The notes beneath the pieces were generated by a model. It did not search any database, was not told the origin of the DNA, and saw nothing but the letters and a program-made list of their open reading frames with translations. A stretch of 64,000 nt of DNA. It comes from Melitaea cinxia (lineage: Eukaryota > Arthropoda > Insecta > Lepidoptera > Nymphalidae). Position 1 is the first letter of the stretch; each line of letters begins with the position of its first letter. Positions 33,285 to 46,410 of this stretch are shown here, piece after piece. The stretch is taken from NCBI RefSeq assembly GCF_905220565.1, contig NC_059402.1:9673501-9737500 (forward strand). Reading direction: 5' to 3'. The translations under genes and the position numbers were made by a program.

Positions 33285-33545
33285 CTGTATATTAATACGT
33301 GAAGCAAAAACTTTGTACCCCTTTTTACGAAAATTGCACGGCCTGAGGAGTGTGAAATTTCGTACAATTTATATAGAGGAGTGAATATTTTTTAAAATTT
33401 TGCATAAAAATATATTTAATCAATAAAAACAACATTACACACACTACCATGTATTTGACACACACGCGCATATTACGCTCTTTTGTTGATTGTCAAAGTC
33501 TGTAGTCAAATTAAAAACTAAAAAAAAGGTTCTTAATTTTCATTG
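33285..33545 (-). repeat. Interspersed repeat family C, copy 2
   Basis: Inverted match of 2585-2788 (ATTAATACGTGAAGCAAAAA, ACATTACACACACTACCATG, TTGTCAAAGTCTGTAG), about 55 bp longer in the middle. Confidence 0.65.
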
Positions 33546-36331
33546 TTAATTGTTTTTTTTTTTTACTAAATTTTTTAATCATGGTCGTTTTTCGACCACT
33601 GGGCTTCGGCACTATTTTAAAAATATCATATTCTAAAATTTACATTATGCATATATAACTAATTTTAACTATTTAACCATTTAAAGGCAATTCGTAGTTA
33701 GGCAGTTTTTTCAACGATCACTAGAATTAAAAAATAAAAAATAAAAAAATTCCAAACTTTTACTTCGAAAATATTCCCCTTAATTTCACCTAGTTGCCTC
33801 GTCGGTGGTACAGAAATAAATTCCCACGAAGTTGGACACATCGACGGCTCGCAAACTTTTATCAAATAAGACCTTCGATCAGAACATAAAATGAGCAAAT
33901 GATCTATATTGCCGTCGAACTTTCGGGACTTTTGAATTTTTACCATAAAATTCACCTACTTTAAATATCGTAAAAATTGTTGAAATATCTCGTTATACGA
34001 ACCTGCTTCTGAGTTAGATGCTAGTAAAAAAATTAGTGCTTATAGAGCTTAGTATAAAAATATAATTGAATTGAGAACCTCCTCCTGTTTTGGAAGTCGG
34101 TTAAAAATAGTGTTTGGGTGGTAGATTCCGTTGAAATATATAGATAGTAGTGAATACGATTCTCGTTCGAAACTAATATCAGTTTCTAGGTAGTTTCTAG
34201 TCTGGTAGTCTCTTTCTCATAAAGCTATATCTATTTGCAGTAACGAAATTATCCGCAAAACTGAATTTAGGCTGCGTGATAAATAAAGCTGAAACCAGTG
34301 TATATTCCTTCATCTTGAATGAAAGTGTTCACCAGTCATTAGGGAATTTTGTTAATAATTAATTACCGATCGATGAAAATCGATCATTATTAATTATTTT
34401 TGACTATTTTAAAATTGATACGACTTGTTGCAAAATTTTCGACATTATTAAGTCAAATTAAAGACAGCATAATAAATCGCGTAAGCTAATGAAATATCTT
34501 AAAGGTTATTAACATAGTAATGTGTAAAATACACATAATAGATACAAATTTGACATGCACATATACGTGTAATCTAAATCAAATATGTCCTACGGCGGAG
34601 TTTCGTGGTTCATTAACGCGCTAAGCCTATATTAATTCCGTGCAAGTAACACGCTATCACTGCTTCTATTATTGCGTATGGAATGAACTACATTCCCTTC
34701 AAATTGTTAATTTGTAAACTTTGCATTACATCGAACCCTAGTCAGTTTGCATCTTTTGTAGTTAACTAACTAGCCTTCGATGTATGAAAAAAGAATTTTT
34801 GACTCTATTCCGTTTTACTGTTCCCTATACCCGGACGCAATATTTAATGAGCAACTAACAACTCGGAGCCAAGATTATAGACGCGGTAGCAAATGAGCTT
34901 ATGGCGTGATAATAATTTACATCCATTGCATTATTAGGTATCCGGTATCGGTACTCGGCACGACGTCATTGTAATGTATTGACAAATTCCTTTTCTATTG
35001 TAATTATGATGGAAATAATTTTTGTATAAACGATAAACACAGCATTAATTTATTGTTCATGCTTTGTTATTCGAAAGACGCATGTTATTATAATAAAGCA
35101 ATATGTAATTTGAATAATTTTCGTCGCTGAAGTGAAATAATTGAAACGAAATAACAATTTTTTTTACAAAATAAAACAATTCGTAAGAATTTTATATTGG
35201 TTTTATTAAATTTTATCGCATGTCGTTTATATACATTACCGTGTTCATGGTCGTGGCTGCCGTGCTGAAATTTCTGTTTCCGACTTTACGGTTGAATTAC
35301 CCTCGACATACAAATAGTTTTTTTTTTTTATTGAATTTCATTGTGGAGGTGCCATATAATAGGTATAAATTTTTTATAATACTTATATATTATTATAATA
35401 CTTATATATAATTATAATACTTATAATTTCACGTTGAATAATTAAAGTCGATATTAGCTAGCATATATAAAATTTACTTAATGAATAGGTAAATTAGATT
35501 TTTAGTTCGGACTCTACAATTGCTCATTCATTTGAATAAAACAAAGTTTTAATGATATTAGGAGAGATAATTATAACAATCTGTTTATTCAGTTTTTACT
35601 ACACGTCTCTTAAGTTTATTTTTAAATAATGTAGTAACTAATTATTGCTCTCAGATATGATTCAGACACAGTTTTGTATTATAAACGTGAGCATCAATTT
35701 CTTTTTTCATTTTTGTAATAAAACTATAAGTACCAAATAGTAGCAACTTTTGCTGTGTACCGCTTTTTATTTTAATTCGTGGAACTAAATTAAGACCTAA
35801 TTAGAAGATAAATAAAATATTGAATCTGTTACTTTTTTTTTAATGAAAATTGTTTTTAGAAGAGGAAATTAATCTTTCTCTTAATTAGCAAAGTTGGTTG
35901 GACGCCACGACGGGAAATTCGAGACCGATAAATCAAGGTGGTACCCCACTTTGGAAATCTAGTTATCTCGGAATATTACTATTTTTGGCTAAAACTTATG
36001 TTTTATAAGTAAATGGCAATAGTTTCTTAATGATAGTGCTGATCTTTAATTTCATTCTATGAACAGCCACAGATGTAAGAAAGTGTTTTTTTGTGTTTAC
36101 TAGTAAGGTAACTACAATTTCATCGAAGCAAAATAGGTAATTGTAAACTTCTTAATAATAATAAATAATATAAATAAATATCTACACAATACACACACGG
36201 AAGTCTGTTCCTAAAGTAAGCAACTTAATGCTTGTGTTATAGGTAACAGCCGACTGGTATATAGCTACATATTTTTTTTCGATAAACGTACTTATAAATA
36301 ATACATATATAAATATATAAATATTTATATC
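33546..36331. other. No gene seen; one AACCGACTTC element end at 34074-34109
   Basis: The element end reads GAACCTCCTCCTGTTTTGGA then AGTCGGTTAAAA. 33575-33620 is a short retroposon tail. Frames of 63-85 codons are unconvincing. Confidence 0.5.
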
Positions 36332-36419
36332 ACACCCAGACTCGGGGTGGGAATCGAACCCACAATCCTCGGAGCAGAAAGCAGGGTCACTACAAACTGC
36401 GCCAACGGGCTAGTCGAAT
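36332..36419 (-). repeat. tRNA-derived SINE with intact A and B boxes
   Basis: Minus strand: CTAGCCCGTTGGCGCAGTTT, GTAGTGACCCTGC, then GGGTTCGATTCCC (perfect B box) and GAGTCTGGGTGTGATAT. Relatives at 16185, 39151 and 42359. The downstream repeat of TATAAA words is its tail. Confidence 0.7.
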
Positions 36420-37848
36420 ATAACGGAATAGTCGAAAATAAAATAAGATATGATAAGAATGACATGTTGAATCTATCGGGACTACTCTCACTTATCGTTA
36501 GTATTTATTGTATATTGCAAAACGTGTGCTTGAATGGTTCCAAAAGTAAATTGATAAATAGGAAGCGTAAAGCTGGCCATTATATTTGAACACCGTGTCC
36601 GTGACGTCTCACGGATGAATGACTGAGATTTTATATATAATAAAATATAATAAATAATAATAATATTTTACATATAATAAAAAAATACTAATATTGTTGC
36701 ATTTTCTAAGGAATACTATATACGTTATCATAGCGTTTCATTTGGGTTTCAGTTATATCAAACTTGTTTAGTGACGGCTGTGCCTAAATCGCCACAGCCC
36801 ACGTCACTACTATAATTTTGACTATACTATTGACGACTGTAGATAGGTGAAATCTAATAAAATCTATTTTTACTATTATTATTATTATAAGCTTCTAAAC
36901 ATTACTCATTGTTTACAGGGATCCATAATTCTCGGCTAATGTTAATAACCAAATTGTGTAAGGAAATTTTAAGTAATATATGCATACACTTTAATTATAT
37001 AAAAAATTGAGTAGCTTTGATTTTAATTCATAATAATTATTAATAATATATTAAAGCATTGGTAATATTGATGAATTTTGTTTATGTTATACGATAAGAT
37101 ACTCTTATAACTGTTACTGTAATTGTTTAACTAAAAAGTTATTAGAATTAAAAGAAACAATATTCTATATATTAAAATGAAGTCAAAGTTAAAAGTTTCA
37201 GTAATTGAAACTACATCTAATTGTAACACACTTTTGAAATATCTTCCATACTTCTTATTTTAACGACTTCATAAATTTTTCTAATATAAACTTTGGACAT
37301 TTTGCTTAAGGATTGTGGTTTAACGACTTAGTTCATTGCTCGATTCCCAATTAGGCAATTCGAACTTGCGGCTGATGCTAAACTTAAATTACACTTCGAA
37401 AACCCCCTTTACACAGATAACATATTAAGACTCAAAAATTTCAGTGAATTTTACTCGTGACAGATTATTAATATTGGGTCAAGTGAAATTATCAAATCGA
37501 CGAAGTAGTGAAATTATTGACTTATCAATATTATTAATAGTGTCTTTTTGATTATCGGTAAGGCATATTCATTACAATTTATTAACCGTACTAAGTCTAG
37601 TTCAAGTGAAACACGTTTATAATATTAATAAGGGCTCTTCTAAATGGCTGCTTAAAATTATATAAAAGACTTTTCTGTTTAATGCTTATCGAGATGCGAT
37701 TTTGCTATTTAATACGTGAATACCATGCTACAAGAATTTTGTTACATTTCTGATCAGTACTGATCTTACTGAACTTTTTATAATAATTTCATGATAATAT
37801 TTAATCACAAAGAACATATTTAAAACCACATTTATGGATATACTAGCT
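36420..37848. other. No gene seen
   Basis: AT-rich DNA with no recognisable repeat or gene. Confidence 0.5.
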
Positions 37849-38107
37849 TCTGCCCGCGACCTTGTCCGCGTGGAACTTTTAAAGGGGAACAATTCTGTCA
37901 TACATGATTTTTGTTAAAATATAACTAAAGCGCACGCAGCGGAAGCTCTCAAAAGGAAAAAAAAAAAACGATTTTGAAACATTATCTATTGGTGCGGCTT
38001 ATTCAATAATTGGGCTATCTAAGCCTGAAATAATTTTTCAAATCGGACCTGTAGTTTCTGAGTTCAAGCAAACAAACAAACAAACTCTTCAGCTTTATAA
38101 TATTAAT
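37849..38107 (+). repeat. Interspersed repeat (ACTAGCTTCTGCCCGCG start)
   Basis: Starts CTAGCTTCTGCCCGCGACCT and ends CAGCTTTATAATATTAATAT; the end is shared with 31235-31258. A-run at 37958-37969. Non-coding. Confidence 0.6.
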
Positions 38108-40281
38108 ATAGGTTAGTCGACCGCTGATCTACTAATTATAACACACCATTGAGAAAGCATTATCATGTGTATCACTCCACATCCCTTGCACATAACAACC
38201 CCATGATAACGCAAACGTGCCGCACTAATGCAATCGGTCTACGAAATTCTCTCAAATACAGATATCGCGTGTCACTACCCCAGAATTATCAATTAAACTG
38301 CTAATTCGAACACAAATGTTCTCCGAAAACCGTAAAACTCATTTCACATCCCCTTGCGAAATATTATGAAAAGGAAAAAGGGAACGTTCCAATTCTCTTG
38401 GGGCCTTTTGGGCCCTTGACAGCAGTAACCAGTAATCCGTTAAACCCCGAGGGTCACTTTCCAATTATATAATAGTTTATTCGAGCGTTGCTAGCCATTC
38501 GGAATGTCACAAGAACACAGATAACATGTCATACCCGTTCGACGGCTTTGTGGACGTCACGGCTTCATTTTTTTGCGATAAATTGGTATTTGAAAATTTT
38601 CGTCTCTTATTTTTCTGAAATATAAAGAGGATTAATGCTCGCCCATCGTCAGTTATACCTTTTCTTCGTTATTGGTTTAAATATTACGTACATTTATTAT
38701 GGGTAAAATATCAATATTTTTACAATACATTGACTGTAACAAAAATTACCAAGACTTGAAAAAATAATTAAGCTCATTTACGACAAACATATCTTCATTC
38801 TAATAACATAAAAAGAAACAGAATTTAATTATTGTGATAGTTTATTTACTGCAATATTTAATGTTTCGATTATGTTTGGCAATATTATTAGTGAGTCAGA
38901 TCGATTCATAATGTATTTTTATCCCAGCCGTTCTTGAGTCTTAAGGAAATGGAACGCTTTATATTACCGCGGTATGTTTGTATGCAGCTTAATTAATTAC
39001 TTTGTACACTAGAAGCACATCATAAAGTTTTTGATTTTATCAATATAAAAAGCAAGTTAATTTCAGTAATAGTGATAAAAATACTATATAACCATGTTTA
39101 TTTCAGTAAAAGAGACGATGTTTCATGCAGTAATCTAATTAGTTTTAACTAGCCCGTTGGCTCAGTTTGTAGTGACCGCGGGTTGCGGGTTAGATTACCA
39201 CCTGATATAAAAATAGAAAAATTACAATCATCACAAAATTTTCGGGTTTTTTTCTAAGTCGCTCTGGTGTAGTTATGCAAGAAGTTGCCTAAAACACCGA
39301 CGGTTTGCGGGTTTGATTCCCGCTAATTAAGGTTATTTAATATGTACTTTTTTTTCAAATTAACTCGCGTGAAATCGCGGGGCACAGCTAGGCGATTACA
39401 GTTAGATATATGGATGTGTATGTATATTGTGTGTATATGTATGTGTATATGTATATTTACTTCTGTTAATATCATACTGCTTGTTAACTATATGCCAATT
39501 CTTTATCAACTGTTTGTACACTTCCCTCCCGCTTCTCTTTTTCTTCGCTATGTCCTATGCCCAAAGGTTGTCTGGAAGAAATCGCTCTTAGCGATAAGAC
39601 CGCCTTTGTACATCTTTCTTTTCATGCATCACTTTTTTTGTAATGTTTCTTTGTGGTGTACAATAAAGAGTATTTATTATTATTATTATTAGAGAATAAT
39701 TTTTTACGTGTTTATAATTATATAATTCCCAACGTGTGTCAATTCCACAAAATATTAGAGTACTTTTATAAAGCAAAGACATCATTTGGTACTGTGCACA
39801 ATACAAAAATAACGTTGATGGCATAATAATCGATGTGGAATATTTTATAATTATTGATTTGTCGCGAACATTTCCCCTAAGGATTTGGCGGAGACAGATA
39901 ATAGAAATTGTGATTTGTTTCGTAATCCGTGAGCTGGGGGAACGATAGCTTAAAATTGTCTGTTACAAACGACGTATCTCTTAAGATTACAAGAAATCAT
40001 TTTCTACTGTAATTGGTTAATAATTTGTTTGGTTTTATAAACAGATAGTGTTTAATGAAACTTTTATATATTAATATTATATCTCAATGTTCATTTCTAT
40101 ATCATTTAACGACAAACTTATCTCCCGTGTCACAGAGCTTTTGTTGCGTTCTAATAGAAACGTTTGACATGTTATATAATGTCGTAGATGTTACATTTTA
40201 ATATTTAGTCCTCTATTTAAGTAAAAGAAAAATAATCGTAGACTAGTAACCCTACTCGTCTGTCTTTTCAAAGCCTTATAA
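38108..40281. other. No gene seen; SINE heads and a LINE 3' end
   Basis: 39151-39198 is a SINE head (CTAGCCCGTTGGCTCAGTTT); 39254-39332 another tRNA-derived head with GCGGGTTTGATTCCCGC; 39560-39692 a LINE 3' end (GTCTGGAAGAAATCGCTCTT, GTGTACAATAAAGAG, TTA repeat). 38160-38590 is unique and GC-richer with no frame. Confidence 0.5.
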
Positions 40282-40374
40282 AATACTATTTATGTATACA
40301 TAATATGTATACATGTATACATAATATGTATACATGTATACATTATATGTATACATGTATACATAAATAGTATT
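40282..40374. repeat. 93-bp near-perfect palindrome of ATGTATAC words
   Basis: AATACTATTTATGTATACAT at the left end is matched by its reverse complement at the right end, and the interior is made of ATGTATAC/ATAATATGTATAC units. It would extrude as a long cruciform or hairpin. Confidence 0.85.
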
Positions 40375-40407
40375 ACTACTGCTATACTAATAGTCCGAGT
40401 ACTGCTG

Positions 40408-40735
40408 TGTGGTTACGGCATTAAGAATAAAGCCACCCCCTCTCTTCCCGTGGTTGTCATAAGAGGCGACTAAGGGATAACACAGTTCCACTATCACCTC
40501 GGAACTTAAAAAGCCGACTGTTGGCGGGATAACCATCTAACTGCTAAGTTTGAAATACACAGGTCGAAGACGGGCAGCAGCGTCTTCGTTGCGACAAAGC
40601 CAGCCCTGCGGTCACCAACCCGCCTGCCCAGCGTGGTGACTATGGGCAAAACACATGAGTTCACTCCGTTTTTGGCGCGAACTTGTGGAGACCTATGTCC
40701 AGCTGTACTGTATTAGGCTGAAGTAATGATACATA
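40408..40735 (+). repeat. Retroposon fragment, second copy of the 15483 family
   Basis: Same ordered blocks as 15483-15826, ending in CCTATGTCCAGCTGTACTGT in place of the CAGCAGTGG tail. Confidence 0.65.
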
Positions 40736-41267
40736 ATATGTATGTTACTATTATAACCCTTATTTATTACTGATACATTATCGTGAATATACGTAGTGAG
40801 AATGTTAGACTTTTAATTTTCTAAAGGAAAAGAGAACAGGTACTCTGTCGATAGTGAGGCGTGAAAGAATTTTATCTAAAAAATAAATCGTGAATAAATT
40901 CTTTCATTATTGGTATCAAATGGTGAAGAGATGGAAGTTATAACTCTTTTTTTTTTCGTATATTTAAACTTAGAATATCCTTGTGCTATATAAAAAAGAC
41001 TTTTTGACGTTAAGTGAAGCGGGACTATTGAGATAAAATTAGGAAGGTTATAAATAATACTACAGCATAACAGAATAGATCCAATAGCACCTATGTCTAT
41101 TAAGCACATTTACTTTAATTTTGTTGTAATTATACCAGAATAAGTTAATTTGATTAAAATTAGTTATTATAATAATATTAATATGTTATCTGTGGCAGTA
41201 GTTGTATGCTATACTCTGTATTAAATGTGCTATTAATGATTCTCTATTCGAAATTCATATCTGGCGT

Positions 41268-41452
41268 TTCATTATAAGTCCCTATAATATTATAAATGTG
41301 AATGTAAGTTTGTTTGTTACGCTTTCACGCGAAAACTATTCAACCGATCATCATGAAACTTTGTACACATGTTCTTGGAGGTATTTGAAGTAACATAGGA
41401 TACTTTTTATTAAAAAAAAATTCAATGTGTGCGAAGCCGCTGGTAAAAGCTA
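41268..41452 (+). repeat. Interspersed repeat
   Basis: TAAGTCCCTATAATATTATAAATG start region, ACTATTCAACCGATCATCATG, then GTGCGAAGCCGCTGGTAAAA: the common lepidopteran pattern of a short element ending in a 'GCGGGCGAAGCCGCGGG'-like motif. Confidence 0.5.
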
Positions 41453-42358
41453 TTTGGTTATAAATAAAATGAAAACTCATTACTCATTAAATATTACGTA
41501 TTCAAATATAAACTAATAATAAAAAAAAAATGGAACGAAAACGTTTTATGTTTATCAAACAGTTAAAGCACTTATCTGTTCACGCTAAAGCACGGGACAC
41601 GTGCCTACTACATTTCACTTACACCCTTGCATTATTTATACCTTTTGATGCGCTTTACGCGTTCTATACTGATTTATGTCGAGGGGCAACAAAAGAAACC
41701 GATCTAAATTACCTAGAATGTCACTCTAATTATTTATTTAAAGGAGGGTGGTAAAGTGCGAATGGAATATAATAAATAAATAAAACGTTTGCAATAGCGA
41801 AAGTGCTTCAAGTATTAGTGAGCGAAAATATAAATTAGAAACGGGAAATTTATGATGGGGCCACAGGCGTATTTTTAACAGCCGTTAACGTTTATTTATT
41901 ATTTACATTATTTAGATAAAAATTAAATTGATTACTCAGAATAGACTTGAAACAGTGCCGACTTAAGTTTGACAACATGATAGAAATGTTTAAAATATTT
42001 TCTATTCTTATTCTATATTTTTATTACATAAAAAAATTAGAACTGAAAAACAAAATTATGGCAACTCCATTGTATACATCTTTCATCGAACGCATTAGAT
42101 TATTTGGTACACCTGAGCGTACACAATATTAAGAAAACAGCGAAATACAAGGTGCCATTTCTTTGTGAAGCTCTAAATTTTGACATCGCAATTCGAAAAA
42201 TGAATGTTATAACTTCAGCGACGTCTATTGATATTAGATTTTGATTGAACGCCACATATGTATTATTTTACATTTAGGGTTGAATTTTGTCATAAATGTA
42301 ATGTTTTTATATGTTTGCGTGTAAATGACATACGTAAAAATATATATATATTTATATA
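41453..42358. other. No gene seen
   Basis: The 74-codon frame at 41530 has mixed composition but no domain, start context or splice partner that I can support. Confidence 0.5.
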
Positions 42359-42496
42359 AATAAATAAATACATATATTACACCCAGACTCAAGTCGGGAA
42401 TCGAACCCACAACACTCTGAGCAAAAAGCAAAGTCACTTCCACGGAGTATTCTGTGGTCTGTGGTCACAGCAAACTGCCCCTAACGAACAAGTCGA
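42359..42496 (-). repeat. tRNA-derived SINE with a ~35-bp internal insertion
   Basis: Same family as 36332-36419 (GTGGGTTCGATTCCCGACTT on the minus strand) but with CACAGACCACAGAATACTCC inserted between the A- and B-box halves; the inserted part includes a short CTGTGGT direct repeat. Confidence 0.6.
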
Positions 42497-42589
42497 TTTC
42501 TTTTTTTTCACATTTTTTTAAATTAATATCTATCACTAACATGTTTGATGAACCAGTTAACTTAACTTAACTTTCACTTTTAACTGAGG

Positions 42590-42870
42590 TAGGGCACAGC
42601 AGGAATTTCCTGCTCAAAATATGGAGTAGCCCGACTGGGGTAGTACCTCGACCTTACAGAAGATCACAGCAAAATAATACTGTTTTCAAGCAGTATTGTG
42701 TTCCTGTTGGTGAGTAAGGTGACCAGAGCTCCTGGGGGGATTGGGGATTGGGCCGGCAACGCGCTTGCGATGCTTCTGGTGTTGCAGGTGTCTATAAGCT
42801 ACGGTAATCGCTTACCATCAGGTGAGCCGTATGCTTGTTTGCCGACCTAGTGACATAAAAAAAAAAACTT
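42590..42870 (+). repeat. Retroposon copy ending in poly(A)
   Basis: Second copy of the 18837 family, ending CTTACCATCAGGTGAGCCGT, GCTTGTTTGCCGACCTAG and an A-run at 42858-42867, the signature tail of a widespread lepidopteran retroposon. Confidence 0.7.
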
Positions 42871-43057
42871 ATTTATTTTTCTCTCATACCTTAGTGAACT
42901 CACGCCTCAATAAAATTTCATTACCCGCTGGTAAAATGAACCAGTTTCAATTATATACATGTATATGTAAACACATGCACAACGATTTTTAATATTAAAC
43001 TTATATTATATATATTTATACTATGTATATTACTAGCAATATATATAAAATATAATT

Positions 43058-43735
43058 ATAGCCTATTTCATTCACTGAAAAAATGATTAAAATCGATCGA
43101 GTAGTTTTGATTTATTCGTTACTGCCCGTGATCCGCACGCGTTAACTTAGAGTAAAAGCCGACCGGAACCGCCGCAAACGCTACGTACCACGATTTTTAA
43201 ATCTGTAATATCTTCGAAAATATTCATTTAAATCATTTGCTGTAAAGGGCCATATAGATCTATATTAAATAAAAAATATATTTAAGGTATTTAATTGGAT
43301 AAGGATTAATGCTGTATTGGTTAAAATCGCTTCGAAAATTAGCCATTATTTGTCGTAAAAAGTAAATGACAAAAAAATGTTATTGTGGGATATCCATAAG
43401 AGATAGGTATATACCATCGCGGAGTTTTCTGTAGACCTTTTCAATGTGTACAATACTTAGTACATTATTTTGATAAATCTCGTAGGGTTCAGCCTGCGTT
43501 TGCAATTTAAGCGAAAAAAAAAAAAATAATTATTTACGACATAACATTAGAAAACTCAGAAATAACAGTATTTCTCCACTATTTAATGGGTGTTATTATA
43601 CATATAAACGTTCCTCTTGAATCAATCTATCTATTAAAAAGAACCGCATCAAAATCCGTTGCGTAGTTTTAAAGATTTAAGCGTACATACATATGCAGGG
43701 ACAGAGAAAGCGACTTTGTTTTATACTATGTAGTG
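43058..43735 (+). repeat. Interspersed repeat, ~680 bp
   Basis: Begins near AGCCTATTTCATTCACTG and ends GCGACTTTGTTTTATACTAT, with ACCGCATCAAAATCCGTTGC inside, a combination I recognise as a frequent lepidopteran repeat. No open frame. Confidence 0.5.
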
Positions 43736-44552
43736 ATATTACATTATCGTGGTTATATTTGTGTTTGGATATTTGTATGGTGGGATATATATAAAATTAA
43801 ATATAAATATAATAATACTGTTGCATTTTATATTGAATCAAAACAACAAAAAGATATTTCAACAACCTATAAGCAATAATACAATTATTTATCTATAATA
43901 TTTTAAGTTACATTAGAAAGCTTTAGCGATAAGAATCTTAGTGATACTCAGTAAATCAAAAAATAAATAAAAACTAGATTTCAAACCAAGGCTATAAAAA
44001 TAATACCAAATAATTTCAATGTTTAATCCTACATTGAAGATTATTTAATCTTACATTGAATATTGCACCAAAATAGGAGCTTAAAGTATTATGAATTATG
44101 TATAGAATTCATAAAAGTAATTTTCGTATAACCTTTGCCATACATGAATTTCTCGGGCCCAAGTTCCTGGCCCTTATTTAAATAAAGACATAATAATGCT
44201 ATCAATGCCATTTATAAATCAATGTAGCTAATCCAGAAGCACGCAATAGACCTGATGCTATAAATTTTGTTGTAACTGCTTCGGTAAATGCGTGGTTCGC
44301 CTCGCAGCTGAAAGTGGATTCAGATTAAGTACAATTTTTAAATTAATTTGTCGAAACTCAATTTTACATTTAAATACCTTTAATATTGTATTTATTGGTT
44401 TCAATCCACTTTATTACTTTTTATTAGATATCTATTTATAATTTTTAAACTTTGTTAGGTGTTATGGTTGTGTTTGTAAAATTATTTTTAAACATGGGGA
44501 GATGATAAATATATATTTCTATTTTTCAAACTAATTTATCCCACCTTATGCT
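43736..44552. other. No gene seen
   Basis: AT-rich intergenic DNA. Confidence 0.5.
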
Positions 44553-44772
44553 TTTTGACGTGACAACGTCTAATAAATCGATGAACGCCGTCTGCATGCA
44601 CAAAAAAGGATGTCTCATTGTAGCGTTACGCTCGTTGTAGCGTTACGCTCAATGTATCGTTACGTTCATTGTCCCGTTACGTTCATTGTACGCTTGCGCC
44701 GCATCTATCTCTCTTCCATTCGATTGGCCTGCGTCCGAGGAGATGTTTAGTTATGACGTTGTCACGTTAAAC
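44553..44772. mobile_element. Short inverted-repeat element with internal 18-bp minisatellite
   Basis: Terminal inverted repeats GACGTGACAACGTC (from 44557) and GACGTTGTCACGT (from 44755), roughly 20 bp including flanks. Between 44616 and 44700 an ~18-bp unit (CATTGTAGCGTTACGCTC and variants) is repeated about 4.5 times. Non-coding MITE-like element. Confidence 0.7.
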
Positions 44773-44885
44773 TATCGTCCGTAAACCTACTTTACAGACT
44801 AACATTTTTTTTTTCATTACATGTGATTTGTAAAACACTTACGTGTGATTATGTTGGATATCGATAGATACTTGCTTCGATTAAA

Positions 44886-45148
44886 ATAGTGACTAGTATA
44901 ATGAAACAACTTTTTTCGGATTTTATCGCGGTTTATTATTAACTTTTGTTTCCCGACGTTTCGGATACTTTACAGCAACCATGGTCACGGGAGGACTGAG
45001 GTGTCAGACGTCGTGACCATGGTTGCTGTAAAGTATCCGAAACGTCGGGAATCAAAAGTTAATAATAAACCGCGATAAAATCCGAAAAAAGTTGTTTCAT
45101 TAAATGAGTAAAATTCGCGTAAACATTAGAAAACAATAGTGACTAGTA
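44886..45148. mobile_element. Hairpin element with ~85-bp arms and 14-bp flanking duplication
   Basis: 44900-45101 is a nearly perfect inverted repeat: AATGAAACAACTTTTTTCGG and CCATGGTCACG on the left are mirrored on the right, with a ~30 nt centre. AATAGTGACTAGTA lies just left (from about 44885) and again at 45135-45148, so a 33-nt tail (45102-45134) separates the right arm from its duplication. Non-coding. Confidence 0.8.
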
Positions 45149-46408
45149 GTCTAATTGTTCCTATACCAGACCATATACTATACTATGCATATATGCATAT
45201 ATTTTACCGGATATTTATTCCTCACTCCTAAAGGATGATAGCCAGTTGATACATATTAATATAATTTGTATTATATTTATTTCAATACAGACCAAACTGT
45301 TTGATACCAAATTTCATAAGTATTTTTTATAATTATTTTTCTTATCGTGATTAATAATCTTATTATTTACACTCTAATGAAACCAATTAAAACTAGTTCG
45401 CCGTTGTAACGTTTTCGTAAAGTTACCTACACAGGTAATTTTATTACATTTTTACGCGATAGAAGATAAGAATAATTAATTAATATTGAACTAATTAGTA
45501 CGTAATATCTCAATAAAGCTTAATGAGGTTATTTAGTTAGTGTGCTAAAAATACGCTTCGTAATCTTCTTTTGATTAGAAACTTAACCTTAGGTTGTTCT
45601 GGAATCCTTAGCTCATAAATATATTATGTAAACTTTACAGACCAGCAAAATTATGCTAATGATATTGTATCCATAAGGTTAAAATTATTAATTAAAATAT
45701 ATATACCAAAAATATGTTTCGTAAATTTTATACCTGAAATATATGTACATACTGCTTTGATCTCATAGAGTTTTTTTTTCGATCTTTTCTATAATCCGTA
45801 TGATGTTCGGGAGAGTGAGATAGATAACATATCTAATAACTGGTCTACCCGAAATTCTTGTTTTCCCGAGGTTGCTAGCTCTCGTACCATAAGCTCATTT
45901 GCATACCATGAACCATGTTATGTTAAAAAATAAATGAAGGGTTATTACTTTGTTTTTCAATCAACATTAAAATTATTTACACTATATAGCCATGCGTGTA
46001 CCACTACCATTATCATAACATATTTGTTTGTAATGAGAGCCCCATTATTACCCGGGTGATACGAACTAATAGTACGTGTCGGACTTGTAACGCGTTCATT
46101 AAAATTTCTTCCGACGTGCGTGCGATAAGCCAGTCAAATACCTTCCCTGTCGAAAACTTCGACTTATCTCCCTCACGTAGTAGGTCGTTACGCTGAAATT
46201 ATGGCCGTGGTTAAGCACATGCTACATTTAGTCGAAAGTTCAAGTTGCGGTCGAACAATTTGTTATTAACGGAAAAAGGGTTCCACTGAAAGCAAGAACC
46301 ATCAAATACGATCGATCTTGTAACTATAACCTACTTGTAATAATTCTTTATGTGAACAGTTTAGTTCATTTATATGCACTGTAAACATGTTGCTTCCTAA
46401 CGCGTAGC
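45149..46408. other. No gene seen
   Basis: The 66-codon frame at 45996 lies in a unique, slightly GC-richer patch (46040-46260) without recognisable domain. Confidence 0.5.
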
Positions 46409-46410
46409 CT

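Noticed and set aside
41530..41754. 74-codon frame starting MERKRF
   Set aside because: Starts just after a poly(A) run and shows no domain; likely chance.
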